Source of the DNA: Syntrophaceae bacterium UBA6078
GTDB lineage: Bacteria; Desulfobacterota; Syntrophia; Syntrophales; UBA2210
DNA length: 47,530 bases
Assembly: GCA_002428735.1 (NCBI GenBank)
Contig: DIXO01000042.1
Span: forward strand, 1 to 47,530
Reading direction: 5' to 3'
Positions 39,771 to 47,530 of the stretch are shown here, piece by piece. The notes under the pieces are model-generated. The model was given only the letters and a program-made list of their open reading frames with translations, was not told the origin of the DNA and searched no databases. Made by a program: the position numbers and the translations under genes. The stretch's first letter is position 1, and each line of letters starts with the position of its first letter.

Positions 39771-41591
39771 ATGGAAAAACATCATAAATTTTCGATCTGG
39801 TATGTTCTGCTGGGGATGTGGGTGGTGCTGCTCATCCACAACTATATCGCGTCCATGTACGCCGTCCAGGTCATCCCCTACAGTCAGTTTCTCGATCTGC
39901 TCAAGAGCAACCGGGTTGCCGAAGTGGCCATCACGGCAAACCAGATAGAGGGCAGCCTCAAAGGTGAAGGCCTGCTGGACAAGAGCGGAAAAAACTTTCG
40001 TACCGTCCGGGTCGATTCTGAAACATCAACACTTCTGGATCAGTACAACGTGACGTTCAAGGGGGAGATCGAGTCCACCTTTGTGCGGGATCTTCTGTCA
40101 TGGGTCGTGCCGGTCCTTCTGTTTATCGGGATATGGGCCTTTTTCATACGGCGGATGGCGGGGCAGCAGCCCGGTTTCATGACGCTGGGGAAGAACAAGG
40201 CCAAGATCTACATGCAGGAAGACCTGAATGTGACCTTTGAGGATGTGGCCGGGGTGGACGAAGCCAAACAGGAGTTGGTGGAAGTGGTGGAGTTCCTCAA
40301 AGAACCCGGACGGTTCACGACCCTTGGCGGAAAGATGCCCAAAGGGGTGCTTCTGGTGGGCCCTCCCGGCACCGGGAAAACCCTTCTGGCAAAGGCGGTG
40401 GCCGGTGAAAGCGGCGTGCCCTTTTTCAGCCTGAGCGGATCGGAATTTGTGGAGATGTTTGTGGGCCTTGGAGCGGCCCGCGTCAGAGACCTTTTCGTGC
40501 AGGCCAAACAGAAAGCGCCCTGTATCATCTTCATCGACGAACTCGACGCCCTCGGCAAGGCGCGGGGATTCAGCGGCATGGGAGGCCACGACGAACGGGA
40601 ACAGACGCTGAACCAGCTGCTGGTGGAAATGGACGGTTTCGATCCCAAGGTCGGCGTGATTCTCATGGCGGCCACCAACCGGCCGGAAATTCTCGACCCC
40701 GCCCTGCTGCGGCCGGGACGATTCGACCGGCAGGTGCTGGTGGACCGGCCAGACAAGCAGGGCCGGGAAGATATTTTAAAGGTGCATCTGAAGAACATCA
40801 AGGTGGTGGACAATCTGGATGTTGAAAAAATCGCCGCCATGACCGTCGGGATGGCGGGGGCAGACCTGGCAAACCTGATCAACGAGGCAGCGCTTCTCGC
40901 GGTCCGAAGAGACAAAAAGCTGGTGGAAATGGCCGACTTCGAAGAGGCCGTCGAACGTGTCATGGCGGGTCTTGAAAAGAAAAACCGGCTCATCAACCCG
41001 GAAGAGCGAAAAATCGTGGCCTATCACGAACTGGGTCACGCGATCGTCGCCCTGAGCCTGCCGGGGACGGATCCGGTCCGGAAGATATCCATCATCCCCC
41101 GCGGCATTGCCGCGCTGGGATACACCATGCAGGTACCCACCGAAGACCGGTTTCTGATGAAACGGACGGAACTGCTCAACCGGATCGCGTCGCTTCTCGG
41201 AGGACGCGCCGCGGAAGAAATCATTATCGGCGACATATCCACCGGGGCGCATAACGACCTGGCCCGGGCCACCGATATCGCCCGAAGCATGGTCAAGGAA
41301 TACGGCATGAGCGAGAAACTGGGGCAGATTTATATTGCCCGTGAAAAGCACCCTCAGTTTCTGAATGTGATGCCGGAAGGGTGCCTGGACATCAGCGAAG
41401 CGACGGCCGAACTCATCGATTCCGAAATCAGGGAGATTATGCGGAGAGAGTATACCCGAGCCCTGCAAATCATCGAGAGCAATAAGGATGTCATCGAGAA
41501 GGGAGCGGCCCTGCTGCTCGAAAAGGAAAAGATCGATGGAGACGAACTGAAGGCGCTCATGGAGGAGACGGCAAAACCCGCCGGCAAGTAG
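39771..41591 (+). CDS. ftsH: ATP-dependent zinc metalloprotease FtsH (paralogue-like)
   Basis: The 606-residue protein has two N-terminal membrane helices (about 10-30 and 108-126) around a periplasmic segment, an AAA module (Walker A GPPGTGKT at 197-204, Walker B IIFIDELDAL, SRH region ATNRPEILDPALLRPGRFD) and a zinc protease domain with HELGH at 419-423. FtsH degrades membrane and regulatory proteins. The sequence around FVGLGAARVRDLF departs slightly from the usual FVGVGASRVRDLF, and it has no C-terminal tail, so it may be a second FtsH rather than the essential one. It stands alone with GAGGGTGCC before the start. Confidence 0.93.
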   Translation: MEKHHKFSIWYVLLGMWVVLLIHNYIASMYAVQVIPYSQFLDLLKSNRVAEVAITANQIEGSLKGEGLLDKSGKNFRTVRVDSETSTLLDQYNVTFKGEIESTFVRDLLSWVVPVLLFIGIWAFFIRRMAGQQPGFMTLGKNKAKIYMQEDLNVTFEDVAGVDEAKQELVEVVEFLKEPGRFTTLGGKMPKGVLLVGPPGTGKTLLAKAVAGESGVPFFSLSGSEFVEMFVGLGAARVRDLFVQAKQKAPCIIFIDELDALGKARGFSGMGGHDEREQTLNQLLVEMDGFDPKVGVILMAATNRPEILDPALLRPGRFDRQVLVDRPDKQGREDILKVHLKNIKVVDNLDVEKIAAMTVGMAGADLANLINEAALLAVRRDKKLVEMADFEEAVERVMAGLEKKNRLINPEERKIVAYHELGHAIVALSLPGTDPVRKISIIPRGIAALGYTMQVPTEDRFLMKRTELLNRIASLLGGRAAEEIIIGDISTGAHNDLARATDIARSMVKEYGMSEKLGQIYIAREKHPQFLNVMPEGCLDISEATAELIDSEIREIMRREYTRALQIIESNKDVIEKGAALLLEKEKIDGDELKALMEETAKPAGK

Positions 41592-41644
41592 CGGACAGAG
41601 GGGGGCGTCAGCTCATATCCATCGGGCAGAGACAGCTTGACACG

Positions 41645-41673
41645 TATGCATGAATAAGCCATACTGATGCATA
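41645..41673. promoter_or_regulatory. Candidate VapB operator
   Basis: TATGCAT and its inverted copy ATGCATA are 15 bases apart, ending 21 bases before the VapB start. Such repeats are the usual binding sites of VapB-type repressors. Confidence 0.4.
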
Positions 41674-41694
41674 TTAACAGCGTGAGGCACACAT

Positions 41695-41886
41695 ATGCGG
41701 ACAACACTCAATATTGATGACAGGCTGATCGAAAAAGCGTCTGCCATGACGGGAATTGAGGAAAAAACAACGTTGGTCAAGCTCGGTCTGGAGGCCCTTA
41801 TTTCGAGGGAGAGCGCGAAACGGCTTGCGCGGCTCGGGGGGACGGAAAAACAGTTGGAACCGATACCGAGGAGAGGCGGCGCCTAG
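41695..41886 (+). CDS. vapB: VapB-type antitoxin
   Basis: The 63-residue protein has a ribbon-helix-helix-like N-terminus: MRTTLNIDDRLIEKASAMTG and then TTLVKLGLEALISRESAKRLARLGG (VapB/DUF2191). It ends three bases before the PIN toxin start, the standard vapBC layout, and should bind both its promoter and the toxin. Confidence 0.88.
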   Translation: MRTTLNIDDRLIEKASAMTGIEEKTTLVKLGLEALISRESAKRLARLGGTEKQLEPIPRRGGA

Positions 41887-41889
41887 GGA

Positions 41890-42261
41890 ATGATTCTCGT
41901 CGATACCTCCGTCTGGGTTTCGCATTTCCGGGAGGGGAATGCCGGGCTGGCGGCTCTGCTCACGAACGGCGAGGTTGCGTGCCATCCCTTTATCATCGGC
42001 GAGCTTGCCTGCGGCACCCTTACCAACAGGATGGTCATTCTCTCCCTTTTGAAAGAGCTGCCGTCAACGGTCGTCGCGGAGCCCGAAGAAATTCTGACAT
42101 TCATCGAGAACAACCATCTCATGGGAAGGGGATTGGGGTATGTTGACATCCATCTTCTCGCCTCCGCCCTGTTAACGCAAGTTTCTCTCTGGACGCTTGA
42201 CAAGAGGCTGGAACAGATTGCCGACTTGTTTCAGCTGCAATATCAACCGGAAGCGCCATAA
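41890..42261 (+). CDS. vapC: VapC-type PIN-domain ribonuclease toxin
   Basis: The 123-residue PIN protein has the acidic set: Asp5 in ILVDTSVWV, Glu in FIIGELACGTL, and Asp residues in LGYVDIHLLASALL and LWTLDKRLEQIA. VapC toxins cut specific RNAs, often initiator tRNA or the 23S loop. It is coupled to vapB by a 3-base gap. Confidence 0.9.
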   Translation: MILVDTSVWVSHFREGNAGLAALLTNGEVACHPFIIGELACGTLTNRMVILSLLKELPSTVVAEPEEILTFIENNHLMGRGLGYVDIHLLASALLTQVSLWTLDKRLEQIADLFQLQYQPEAP

Positions 42262-42379
42262 AAACCTTACAACCCATAAATTCCCCCGCTGCATCTTTAT
42301 CTGCTTGTTTGTCCACGCTGGGTCGATCCCGCTTTTCCGCCCCTTGCCCTTTCCCCGGAAATCCTGTATCTATCCGGTC

Positions 42380-43798
42380 ATGAAGCTCGAAACCACGGAA
42401 ACCGCGCGGATGTACCGGGGGAAGGCGCTCATCGCCGATCCCATATACCAGTACATCCTCTTCACCGTCCCCTCTCCGGATCTCCCCCCGGAAACGACGG
42501 AGCAGGATCTGATCGACTCCCCCTGGCTCCAGCGGCTCAGGAGGATTTACCAGCTCCAGAGCGCGCGCTGGGTGTACCCCTCGGCAGAGCATACCCGCTT
42601 CCAGCACTCCCTGGGAACGATGCACATGGCCGGCGAGTTCGGCAGGCACCTCTACCCCGGGCTGCGCGAGACCTTTCCCGATGTGCCTTCCCTCTGTGTT
42701 ATCGAAGAACTTCTGCGGGTGGGAGGACTCCTCCACGATGTGGGGCATGGACCGTACGGCCACTTCTTCGACGACCACTTTCTGAGCCGGTACCATCTGA
42801 CCCACGAGATCATGGGGCAGCGGATCATTACGGAGCGGCTGGGGGGGCTGATACGCCGGATACGGCGGAGCCCGTCAGGCTTCTTCGGGGACGATGAAGG
42901 GCTCGATCCGGAGCAGGTCGCCTTCCTCATCAAAAAACCCGACGCCGAAGAGAAAGAACAGCCCGGATGGCTCTATTTCCTCCGGCAGCTTTTCTCCGGC
43001 GTCTATACCGTGGACAATCTCGACTACGTCCAGCGTGATGCCTACATGACCGGCTTCTCTATGGATATGGTGGATACGCAGCGGCTCCGCTTCTATACCT
43101 TCTTTACCCCCAAAGGACTTACCCTCCATCAGGTGGGAATCTCGGCCCTCAGCAGGTTCCTGAACGCCCGGCTGAATCTCTATTCCAACGTCTATTTCCA
43201 CCGGACCACGCGGGCACTCGACCTCCACCTGCAGGAGATATTCAGTGACACCATGGATATCATCCTCCCCTGCAACCCCGTCGAGAACCTGGACGCGTAC
43301 CTGCGATGCGACGACTGGACGCTCTTCAACGAGGTGGAAGGGTGGCCGGAGGCGCACAGCGAAAAGAAACGGGAGCTGGGGAAAGAGTGGAAGAGACTCC
43401 ACGGCAGGCAGGTCAAGTGGAAGATGTCCTATTCGGCCGAGTTCTTCATCGAGCGGGTGCAGAAGGGAATTCGTTTCGCCGGCGTGGAGGAATACGAACG
43501 GCAGATACGGGACAGCCTTCCGGCAGAACTGAAGGAGATCGACTTCCGGGTGGATCTCGCGACGCAGGACCCACGGCCGATCAACCCCATGGCGGAGGGG
43601 GACAAGAAAATCAATATCTACAATCCCTCCACGGAGACGGTATCACTGGAGCCGGTCAACGATATCTACCGTTTCATACCGGCGCGGGTCATGCACTTCC
43701 GGGTCTTTTCCCTCGACCACCGCAATGACGAAGCCCTGACGAGAGCGACGGAAAAGGCCTTGGGCTCCCTCGGCGAGGCCGCGCTCACGAATATCTGA
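42380..43798 (+). CDS. HD-domain phosphohydrolase (dGTPase/SAMHD1-like)
   Basis: From MKLETTETARMYRGKALIADPIY the product is 472 residues; the open frame extends upstream to 42197 but that part is unlike the family and lacks codon bias. The HD site reads HTRFQHSLGTMHMAGEF...LLRVGGLLHDVGHGPYGHFFDDHF, with the HD pair and the second His-Asp set, and the later DNLDYVQRDAYMTGF matches YpgQ/SAMHD1-type proteins. These hydrolyse dNTPs or other nucleotides. The region FFIERVQKGIRFAGVEEYERQIR and the C-terminal domain are typical of the family. The ribosome site is weak. Confidence 0.85.
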   Translation: MKLETTETARMYRGKALIADPIYQYILFTVPSPDLPPETTEQDLIDSPWLQRLRRIYQLQSARWVYPSAEHTRFQHSLGTMHMAGEFGRHLYPGLRETFPDVPSLCVIEELLRVGGLLHDVGHGPYGHFFDDHFLSRYHLTHEIMGQRIITERLGGLIRRIRRSPSGFFGDDEGLDPEQVAFLIKKPDAEEKEQPGWLYFLRQLFSGVYTVDNLDYVQRDAYMTGFSMDMVDTQRLRFYTFFTPKGLTLHQVGISALSRFLNARLNLYSNVYFHRTTRALDLHLQEIFSDTMDIILPCNPVENLDAYLRCDDWTLFNEVEGWPEAHSEKKRELGKEWKRLHGRQVKWKMSYSAEFFIERVQKGIRFAGVEEYERQIRDSLPAELKEIDFRVDLATQDPRPINPMAEGDKKINIYNPSTETVSLEPVNDIYRFIPARVMHFRVFSLDHRNDEALTRATEKALGSLGEAALTNI

Positions 43799-43814
43799 TT
43801 GCGATTCCCTGTGG

Positions 43815-45332
43815 TCAGGAAATAAAGAGATTCTTTGTGGCAAAATCCGGGTCGCTCGTCAGATTCACCCCCAGGCGCCGCAGGCCCACTTCGTCTCCCG
43901 GCGTGGGGATATGAGTCATGTGGACCTCGCAGCCTTTGAGATCCTTGAGCTTCTCGATGGCGAGCTGGGCGGCGGGGTTGGTCGTCGCGCTGATCCCCAG
44001 GGCGATAAGCGATTCATTGAGGTCAAGACTGACCGCCGTCTCGTCGAGGAGCTCCGTCTTCAGCGTTCGTATGGAATTGGTGATGTTCGGGGGGAGCAGC
44101 TTGATCTTGTCCGGGATTCCCGCCAGATGCTTGATCGCGTGTATGACAAGGCTGGACGCCGCGTGCATGAGAGGAGAGTTGTTACCGGTAATGATGGTCC
44201 CATCCTTCAGTTCAATGGCCGCCCCGCAGTAGATCCCCTCATTCCCCTTGTCTCGCTCCTGCGCCAGGACGGCGGCCGCGCGCGCCGGTTGCACGACCTT
44301 TCTGCTCTCCGGTTCGAGACCGAAATCCTTGATGAACAGCTCCACCCGCTGGACGGTCTCCCTTTCGGCGAGGCCGACGGCATACTCGCACCGGTATCGG
44401 AAGTAGCGCCGGATGACCTCCTGCTTCGCGGCCTCCCGCGCCGCGTCGTCGTCCACGATGGCAAAGCCGCAGCAGTTCACCCCCATGTCGGTGGGGGATT
44501 TGTAGAACGATTCCCCCCCGGTGATCTTTTCGAGAATCCTCCGGAGAAGCGGGAAGGCCTCAACATCGCGGTTATAATTGACCGCCTTGCGGTCGTAGGC
44601 CTCGAGGTGGAAGGGATCGATGAGGTTGAAATCGCCAAGGTCCGCCGCCGCCGCCTCGTAGGCAACATTGACGGGGTGCTTCAGGGGAATATTCCATATG
44701 GGGAAGGTTTCGAATTTCGCGTACCCCGCCTTCATTCCCCTCCGGTAGTCGTGGTACAACTGGGACAGGCAGGTCGCCAGTTTACCGCTCCCCGGACCGG
44801 GACCGGTCACGATGACCAGAGGCTTGTCCGTCTCGACGTATGAATTCGAGCCGTATCCCTCATCGCTCACGATGGTGTCCACGTCGGTGGGGTATCCCTT
44901 GGTGTAGCTGTGCGTGTACACCTTGACCCCTCTCCGTTCCAGCTTGTTTTTGAAGAGGACGGCCGACGGCTGATTTTCGAAACGGGTGATGATCACACCC
45001 AGGACATCCAACTCCCACTCCCGCAATTCATCGATCAGTTTCATGGCGTCCGAATCGTAGGTGATCCCGAAGTCGGCCCGCATCTTTTTCCGTTCGATAT
45101 CGCCGGCGTAGATGCACAGGAGAATGGCCGCTTTGTCCCGCAATTCGCGCAGAAGCCTGATCTTGACATTCGGATCGTACCCGGGGAGGACCCGCGCGGC
45201 GTGATAGTCGTGAAAAAGCTTCCCCCCGAACTCCAGATACAGCCTGTCGTCAAACCGCTCGACCCGCTCCAAAATCTCCGCCGTCTGCTGTTTCAGATAT
45301 TTCTCATTGTCAAAGGCGATCGGACCTGTCAT
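43815..45332 (-). CDS. DUF1846-family protein
   Basis: The 505-residue protein matches the DUF1846 family in length and motifs: GFDN-type start (IAFDNEKYLKQQTAEILERVERFDDRLYLEFGGKL), then VIVTGPGPGSGKLATCLSQLYHD, FPIWNIPLKHPVN, SPTDMGVNCCGFAI and NNSPLMHAASS. A P-loop-like GPGPGSGK is visible. The structure of a member is known to be multidomain and hexameric, but the biochemical role is not established. It is convergent with the HD-domain gene, 16 bases apart, and follows the SDR gene on the same strand by 79 bases. Confidence 0.88.
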   Translation of the reverse strand: MTGPIAFDNEKYLKQQTAEILERVERFDDRLYLEFGGKLFHDYHAARVLPGYDPNVKIRLLRELRDKAAILLCIYAGDIERKKMRADFGITYDSDAMKLIDELREWELDVLGVIITRFENQPSAVLFKNKLERRGVKVYTHSYTKGYPTDVDTIVSDEGYGSNSYVETDKPLVIVTGPGPGSGKLATCLSQLYHDYRRGMKAGYAKFETFPIWNIPLKHPVNVAYEAAAADLGDFNLIDPFHLEAYDRKAVNYNRDVEAFPLLRRILEKITGGESFYKSPTDMGVNCCGFAIVDDDAAREAAKQEVIRRYFRYRCEYAVGLAERETVQRVELFIKDFGLEPESRKVVQPARAAAVLAQERDKGNEGIYCGAAIELKDGTIITGNNSPLMHAASSLVIHAIKHLAGIPDKIKLLPPNITNSIRTLKTELLDETAVSLDLNESLIALGISATTNPAAQLAIEKLKDLKGCEVHMTHIPTPGDEVGLRRLGVNLTSDPDFATKNLFIS

Positions 45333-45411
45333 ATTTCTCCCTTTTCCTCTTCATTTCTCGGCACTCATTCGTGTTGGGGGGCAATCAAACTGCATCCTGT
45401 CCCTGATCCGC

Positions 45412-46197
45412 TCACTTCTTCAGCGGCTCCCCCGCGATGTACCGCGCCTGGAGTTTCCGCATTCCCTTGAGCCATCGGTCATAGTCGGCGGTCTTTCTGC
45501 GCATATAGGCCTCAACCTGGGGATGGGGAAGGATCAGAAAAGACTCGGATCGGAGGCCATCCATCACCGCGTCGGCCAGTTGTTCTGGTTCCATCAGGCC
45601 GTCGACGCCGGCAACGCCTCCCCCTTTGTGATCCCTGGTCATCTTGGTCCGCACAGCCTGGGGGCAGAGGGCGAAGACCTTGATCCCCTGATCGCCGTAG
45701 GTGATCTGGATATTTTCCGCCAATCCTATGGCGGCGTGTTTGGTCACCGAATACGGGGTTGATCCGATCTGGCTGAGCAGACCCGCCGCCGAGGCGGTTA
45801 TGAGCAGGGCGCCGCCCCCCCGTTCGATCATGCGGGGGATGATCGCCCGCGCCACATAGATATGGGCCATGACATTGATCTCCCAGATACGCTGCCAGCT
45901 TTCGTTGGGAACCTCCACACCGCCAAGGACGATAATCCCCGCGTTCGAACAGACAAGATCGATGGGACCGATCCTCTCTTCCGTGGCATCGATCAGGTGG
46001 ATCATATCGTCTTCATTGCGCACGTCACAGGAAACGGCTATTCCCTTGATCTCCTGCGCTACTGCCTTCGCCCCCTCTTCGTCCACATCAGCCACGACAA
46101 CCGCCTTCGCCCCTTCCTGAACAAAACGCCGACACAGGGCCCGGCCGATACCGCTGGAGCCACCTGTCACTACAATAATTTTCCCCTTGATTTCCAT
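45412..46197 (-). CDS. Short-chain dehydrogenase/reductase
   Basis: The 261-residue classical SDR has the cofactor motif VVTGGSSGIGRAL (about 9-21), an Asp at the end of beta-2 (VVADVDEEGA), CSNAGIIV, the catalytic Ser in LLITASAAGLL, and YSVTKHA with Tyr and Lys. The beta-2 Asp suggests NAD(H). The substrate is unknown. It sits upstream of the DUF1846 gene on the minus strand. Confidence 0.88.
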   Translation of the reverse strand: MEIKGKIIVVTGGSSGIGRALCRRFVQEGAKAVVVADVDEEGAKAVAQEIKGIAVSCDVRNEDDMIHLIDATEERIGPIDLVCSNAGIIVLGGVEVPNESWQRIWEINVMAHIYVARAIIPRMIERGGGALLITASAAGLLSQIGSTPYSVTKHAAIGLAENIQITYGDQGIKVFALCPQAVRTKMTRDHKGGGVAGVDGLMEPEQLADAVMDGLRSESFLILPHPQVEAYMRRKTADYDRWLKGMRKLQARYIAGEPLKK

Positions 46198-46315
46198 TCG
46201 TCGTTATCTCCCTGTTCATGTATGGCGCACATCCGCACCGGTTTGATTATTTCCTCTTCTCCATACAGTCAAGGATAAAGAATAATGGAGGGTTGCTATC
46301 ACCAGACACCCCGCT

Positions 46316-47398
46316 CTATTTGAACAGTGTGAGGTATGCTCCATACCCCTCCCGTTCCATCGCTTCGCTGGGTATGAAGCGCAGAGCAGCGGAGTTCATG
46401 CAGTACCGCAGGCCCGTGGGAGCGGGTCCGTCATCAAAGACATGCCCGAGATGCGAATCGGCTGCGGTGCTCCGTACCTCCGTTCTCACATGGAATAAAG
46501 ACCGATCCTCTTTCGTAACCACCGCGTCGGGCTTGATCGGTTTCGTAAAGCTGGGCCAGCCGGTGCGTGAATCGTATTTGTCGCGCGAGCTGAAGAGGGG
46601 TTCCCCTGACACCACATCCACGTAAATCCCCTCCCCTTTGTTATCCCAGTACTCATTGTGAAACGGCGGTTCCGTGCCATTCTCCTGGGTGACGTGGTAC
46701 TGGAGAGGAGTCAGTTTCTTCCGCAGTTGATCGGGAGACGGTTTTTCAAAGGCGGCGGGGACAGTGCGTTCCTCATCGCCCCACATCTTTTCGAGATACC
46801 GCGCGCGCCCTGATCCCACCCGGTACGCCTCATACCGGTCGGGATTCTTCCGGGTGTAATCCTGATGATACTCCTCAGCCCGGTAAAAACCGGAGAGGGG
46901 GAGAATCTCGGTGGCCACCGGTTTCTCATACCGCCTCGAGGCGTTCAACTCCTCCTTGGACTTTTCGGCCAGCAGCCTCTCCTCGTCCGTATGGTAAAAA
47001 ATGGCGGACCGGTACTGGGATCCCCTGTCGGCAAAGGAGCCCCCGGTGTCCGTGGGATCGATGTTCCGCCAGTAGATATCGAGGAGTTGGCGATATGTCA
47101 CCCTGGATGGATCATAGGTCACCTGGACCGCCTCGTAGTGGCCGGTGCGTCCGGAACAGACTTTTTCGTAAGTCGCGTCCGTTTCGGTCCCGCCCGCGTA
47201 TCCCGATATTGCGGCAATAACACCGTCACGCCCCTCAAAGGCGTGTTCCAGGCACCAGAAACATCCTCCCGCGAAGATCGCCTGCGCGGTTGTTACCTTT
47301 GTATTCTCCATTGCGGTTCCCTCCTCGAAGCCGCCCGCAATCGCGTACATGATGAGCAGACAGGCCGGAACAGTAAAAAACAGGTTTTTCTTTTTCAT
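46316..47398 (-). CDS. msrAB: Exported methionine sulfoxide reductase MsrA-MsrB fusion
   Basis: The 360-residue protein starts at MKKKNLFFTVPAC behind GGGGGTAGCGCC; a start at 47437 is possible but has no ribosome site. A hydrophobic N-terminus (about 5-23) suggests export. MsrA (about 38-200) has Cys46 in FAGGCFWCLE; MsrB (about 225-355) has TGWPSFTKPI and Cys333 in RYCMNSAALRF. The CxxC zinc pairs of many MsrB proteins are absent. It reduces both S- and R-methionine sulfoxide, here probably in the periplasm. Its electron donor would need a membrane thiol carrier, not seen nearby. Confidence 0.92.
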   Translation of the reverse strand: MKKKNLFFTVPACLLIMYAIAGGFEEGTAMENTKVTTAQAIFAGGCFWCLEHAFEGRDGVIAAISGYAGGTETDATYEKVCSGRTGHYEAVQVTYDPSRVTYRQLLDIYWRNIDPTDTGGSFADRGSQYRSAIFYHTDEERLLAEKSKEELNASRRYEKPVATEILPLSGFYRAEEYHQDYTRKNPDRYEAYRVGSGRARYLEKMWGDEERTVPAAFEKPSPDQLRKKLTPLQYHVTQENGTEPPFHNEYWDNKGEGIYVDVVSGEPLFSSRDKYDSRTGWPSFTKPIKPDAVVTKEDRSLFHVRTEVRSTAADSHLGHVFDDGPAPTGLRYCMNSAALRFIPSEAMEREGYGAYLTLFK

Positions 47399-47530
47399 GG
47401 CGCTACCCCCAGCATAAACCGGGGAAAAGTATGTCATAAACCGAACAGAACGTAAAGGGCATATTCCGCAATGCCGGACGGCCTTGAGCCGGGACGGGCA
47501 ATTTTAAATGTCAAGAGCAAATAGAACTGT
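47399..47530. other. Window end, upstream region of msrAB
   Basis: No gene is visible in the last 130 bases. The stretch should hold the msrAB promoter but I see no clear -10/-35 pair. Confidence 0.3.

Noticed and set aside
1..47530. CRISPR arrays, rRNA genes, complete insertion sequences, prophage genes
   Set aside because: I looked for regularly spaced direct repeats, rRNA signatures, transposases and phage structural genes and found none. The only possible mobile remnant is the short frame at 19159.

Overview
The window reads as a dense, moderately GC-rich bacterial chromosome segment. I infer a Desulfobacterota-type (former Deltaproteobacteria) anaerobe. The basis is the thrS-infC-rpmI-rplT-pheS-pheT-ihfA-merR gene order, rubrerythrin with PerR/catalase, a GEMM-I c-di-GMP riboswitch, an HD-GYP response regulator, a sigma-54 promoter and a probable selenoprotein. 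The genus cannot be read from the sequence.

Layout. 1-1140 (minus): a two-gene YeeE/YedE sulfur-transport operon. The first gene has an in-frame UGA exactly where its in-window paralogue has a conserved Cys, followed by a SECIS-like hairpin; this is the most interesting object here. 1580-3540 (plus): a sigma-54 promoter, an F0 c-subunit gene with a signal peptide and an outputless Cache sensor. 3700-5850: a small PopZ-like protein, two envelope proteins (one a GNA1162-type lipoprotein) and a CDP-alcohol phosphatidyltransferase. 5913-13310: tRNA-Val, then thrS, infC (apparently starting on AUA), rpmI, rplT, pheS, pheT, ihfA and a MerR regulator. 13606-17559 (minus): a second sulfur locus with a Cys-type YeeE pair, a persulfide-dioxygenase-like MBL/rhodanese protein, a methyltransferase and a Cys-rich secreted protein. 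17659-19240: a small accessory patch with an SRA-HNH nuclease, a YefM/YoeB toxin-antitoxin pair and an odd inverted-repeat leader. 19332-21350 (minus): perR-katA. 21489-23278: a c-di-GMP-I riboswitch and terminator in front of a FliD-like and a very small rod-protein-like gene. 23508-26405 (minus): purD-purH. 26740-32904: a TPR protein, tRNA-Ala, a polar amino-acid ABC transporter, a GlcD-type FAD oxidase and rubrerythrin. 32961-37644: a DUF4143 ATPase, then AbrB with a one-polypeptide Type IIG restriction-modification enzyme whose presumed specificity region is visibly AT-richer than the rest. 37833-47398: an HD-GYP regulator, an FtsH paralogue, VapBC, an HD-domain hydrolase, a DUF1846 protein, an SDR and a secreted MsrA-MsrB fusion.

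Connections. Two YeeE-type pairs, one Sec-type and one Cys-type, with a sulfane-sulfur oxidising enzyme suggest a cell that imports and handles thiosulfate or persulfide, possibly also selenium compounds. Peroxide defence (PerR/KatA, rubrerythrin, MsrAB) is well represented. A c-di-GMP sensor RNA and a c-di-GMP phosphodiesterase both lie in the window. Two toxin-antitoxin pairs and two DNA-defence nucleases mark the accessory parts. All functional statements rest on motif reading by eye; no database search was run.
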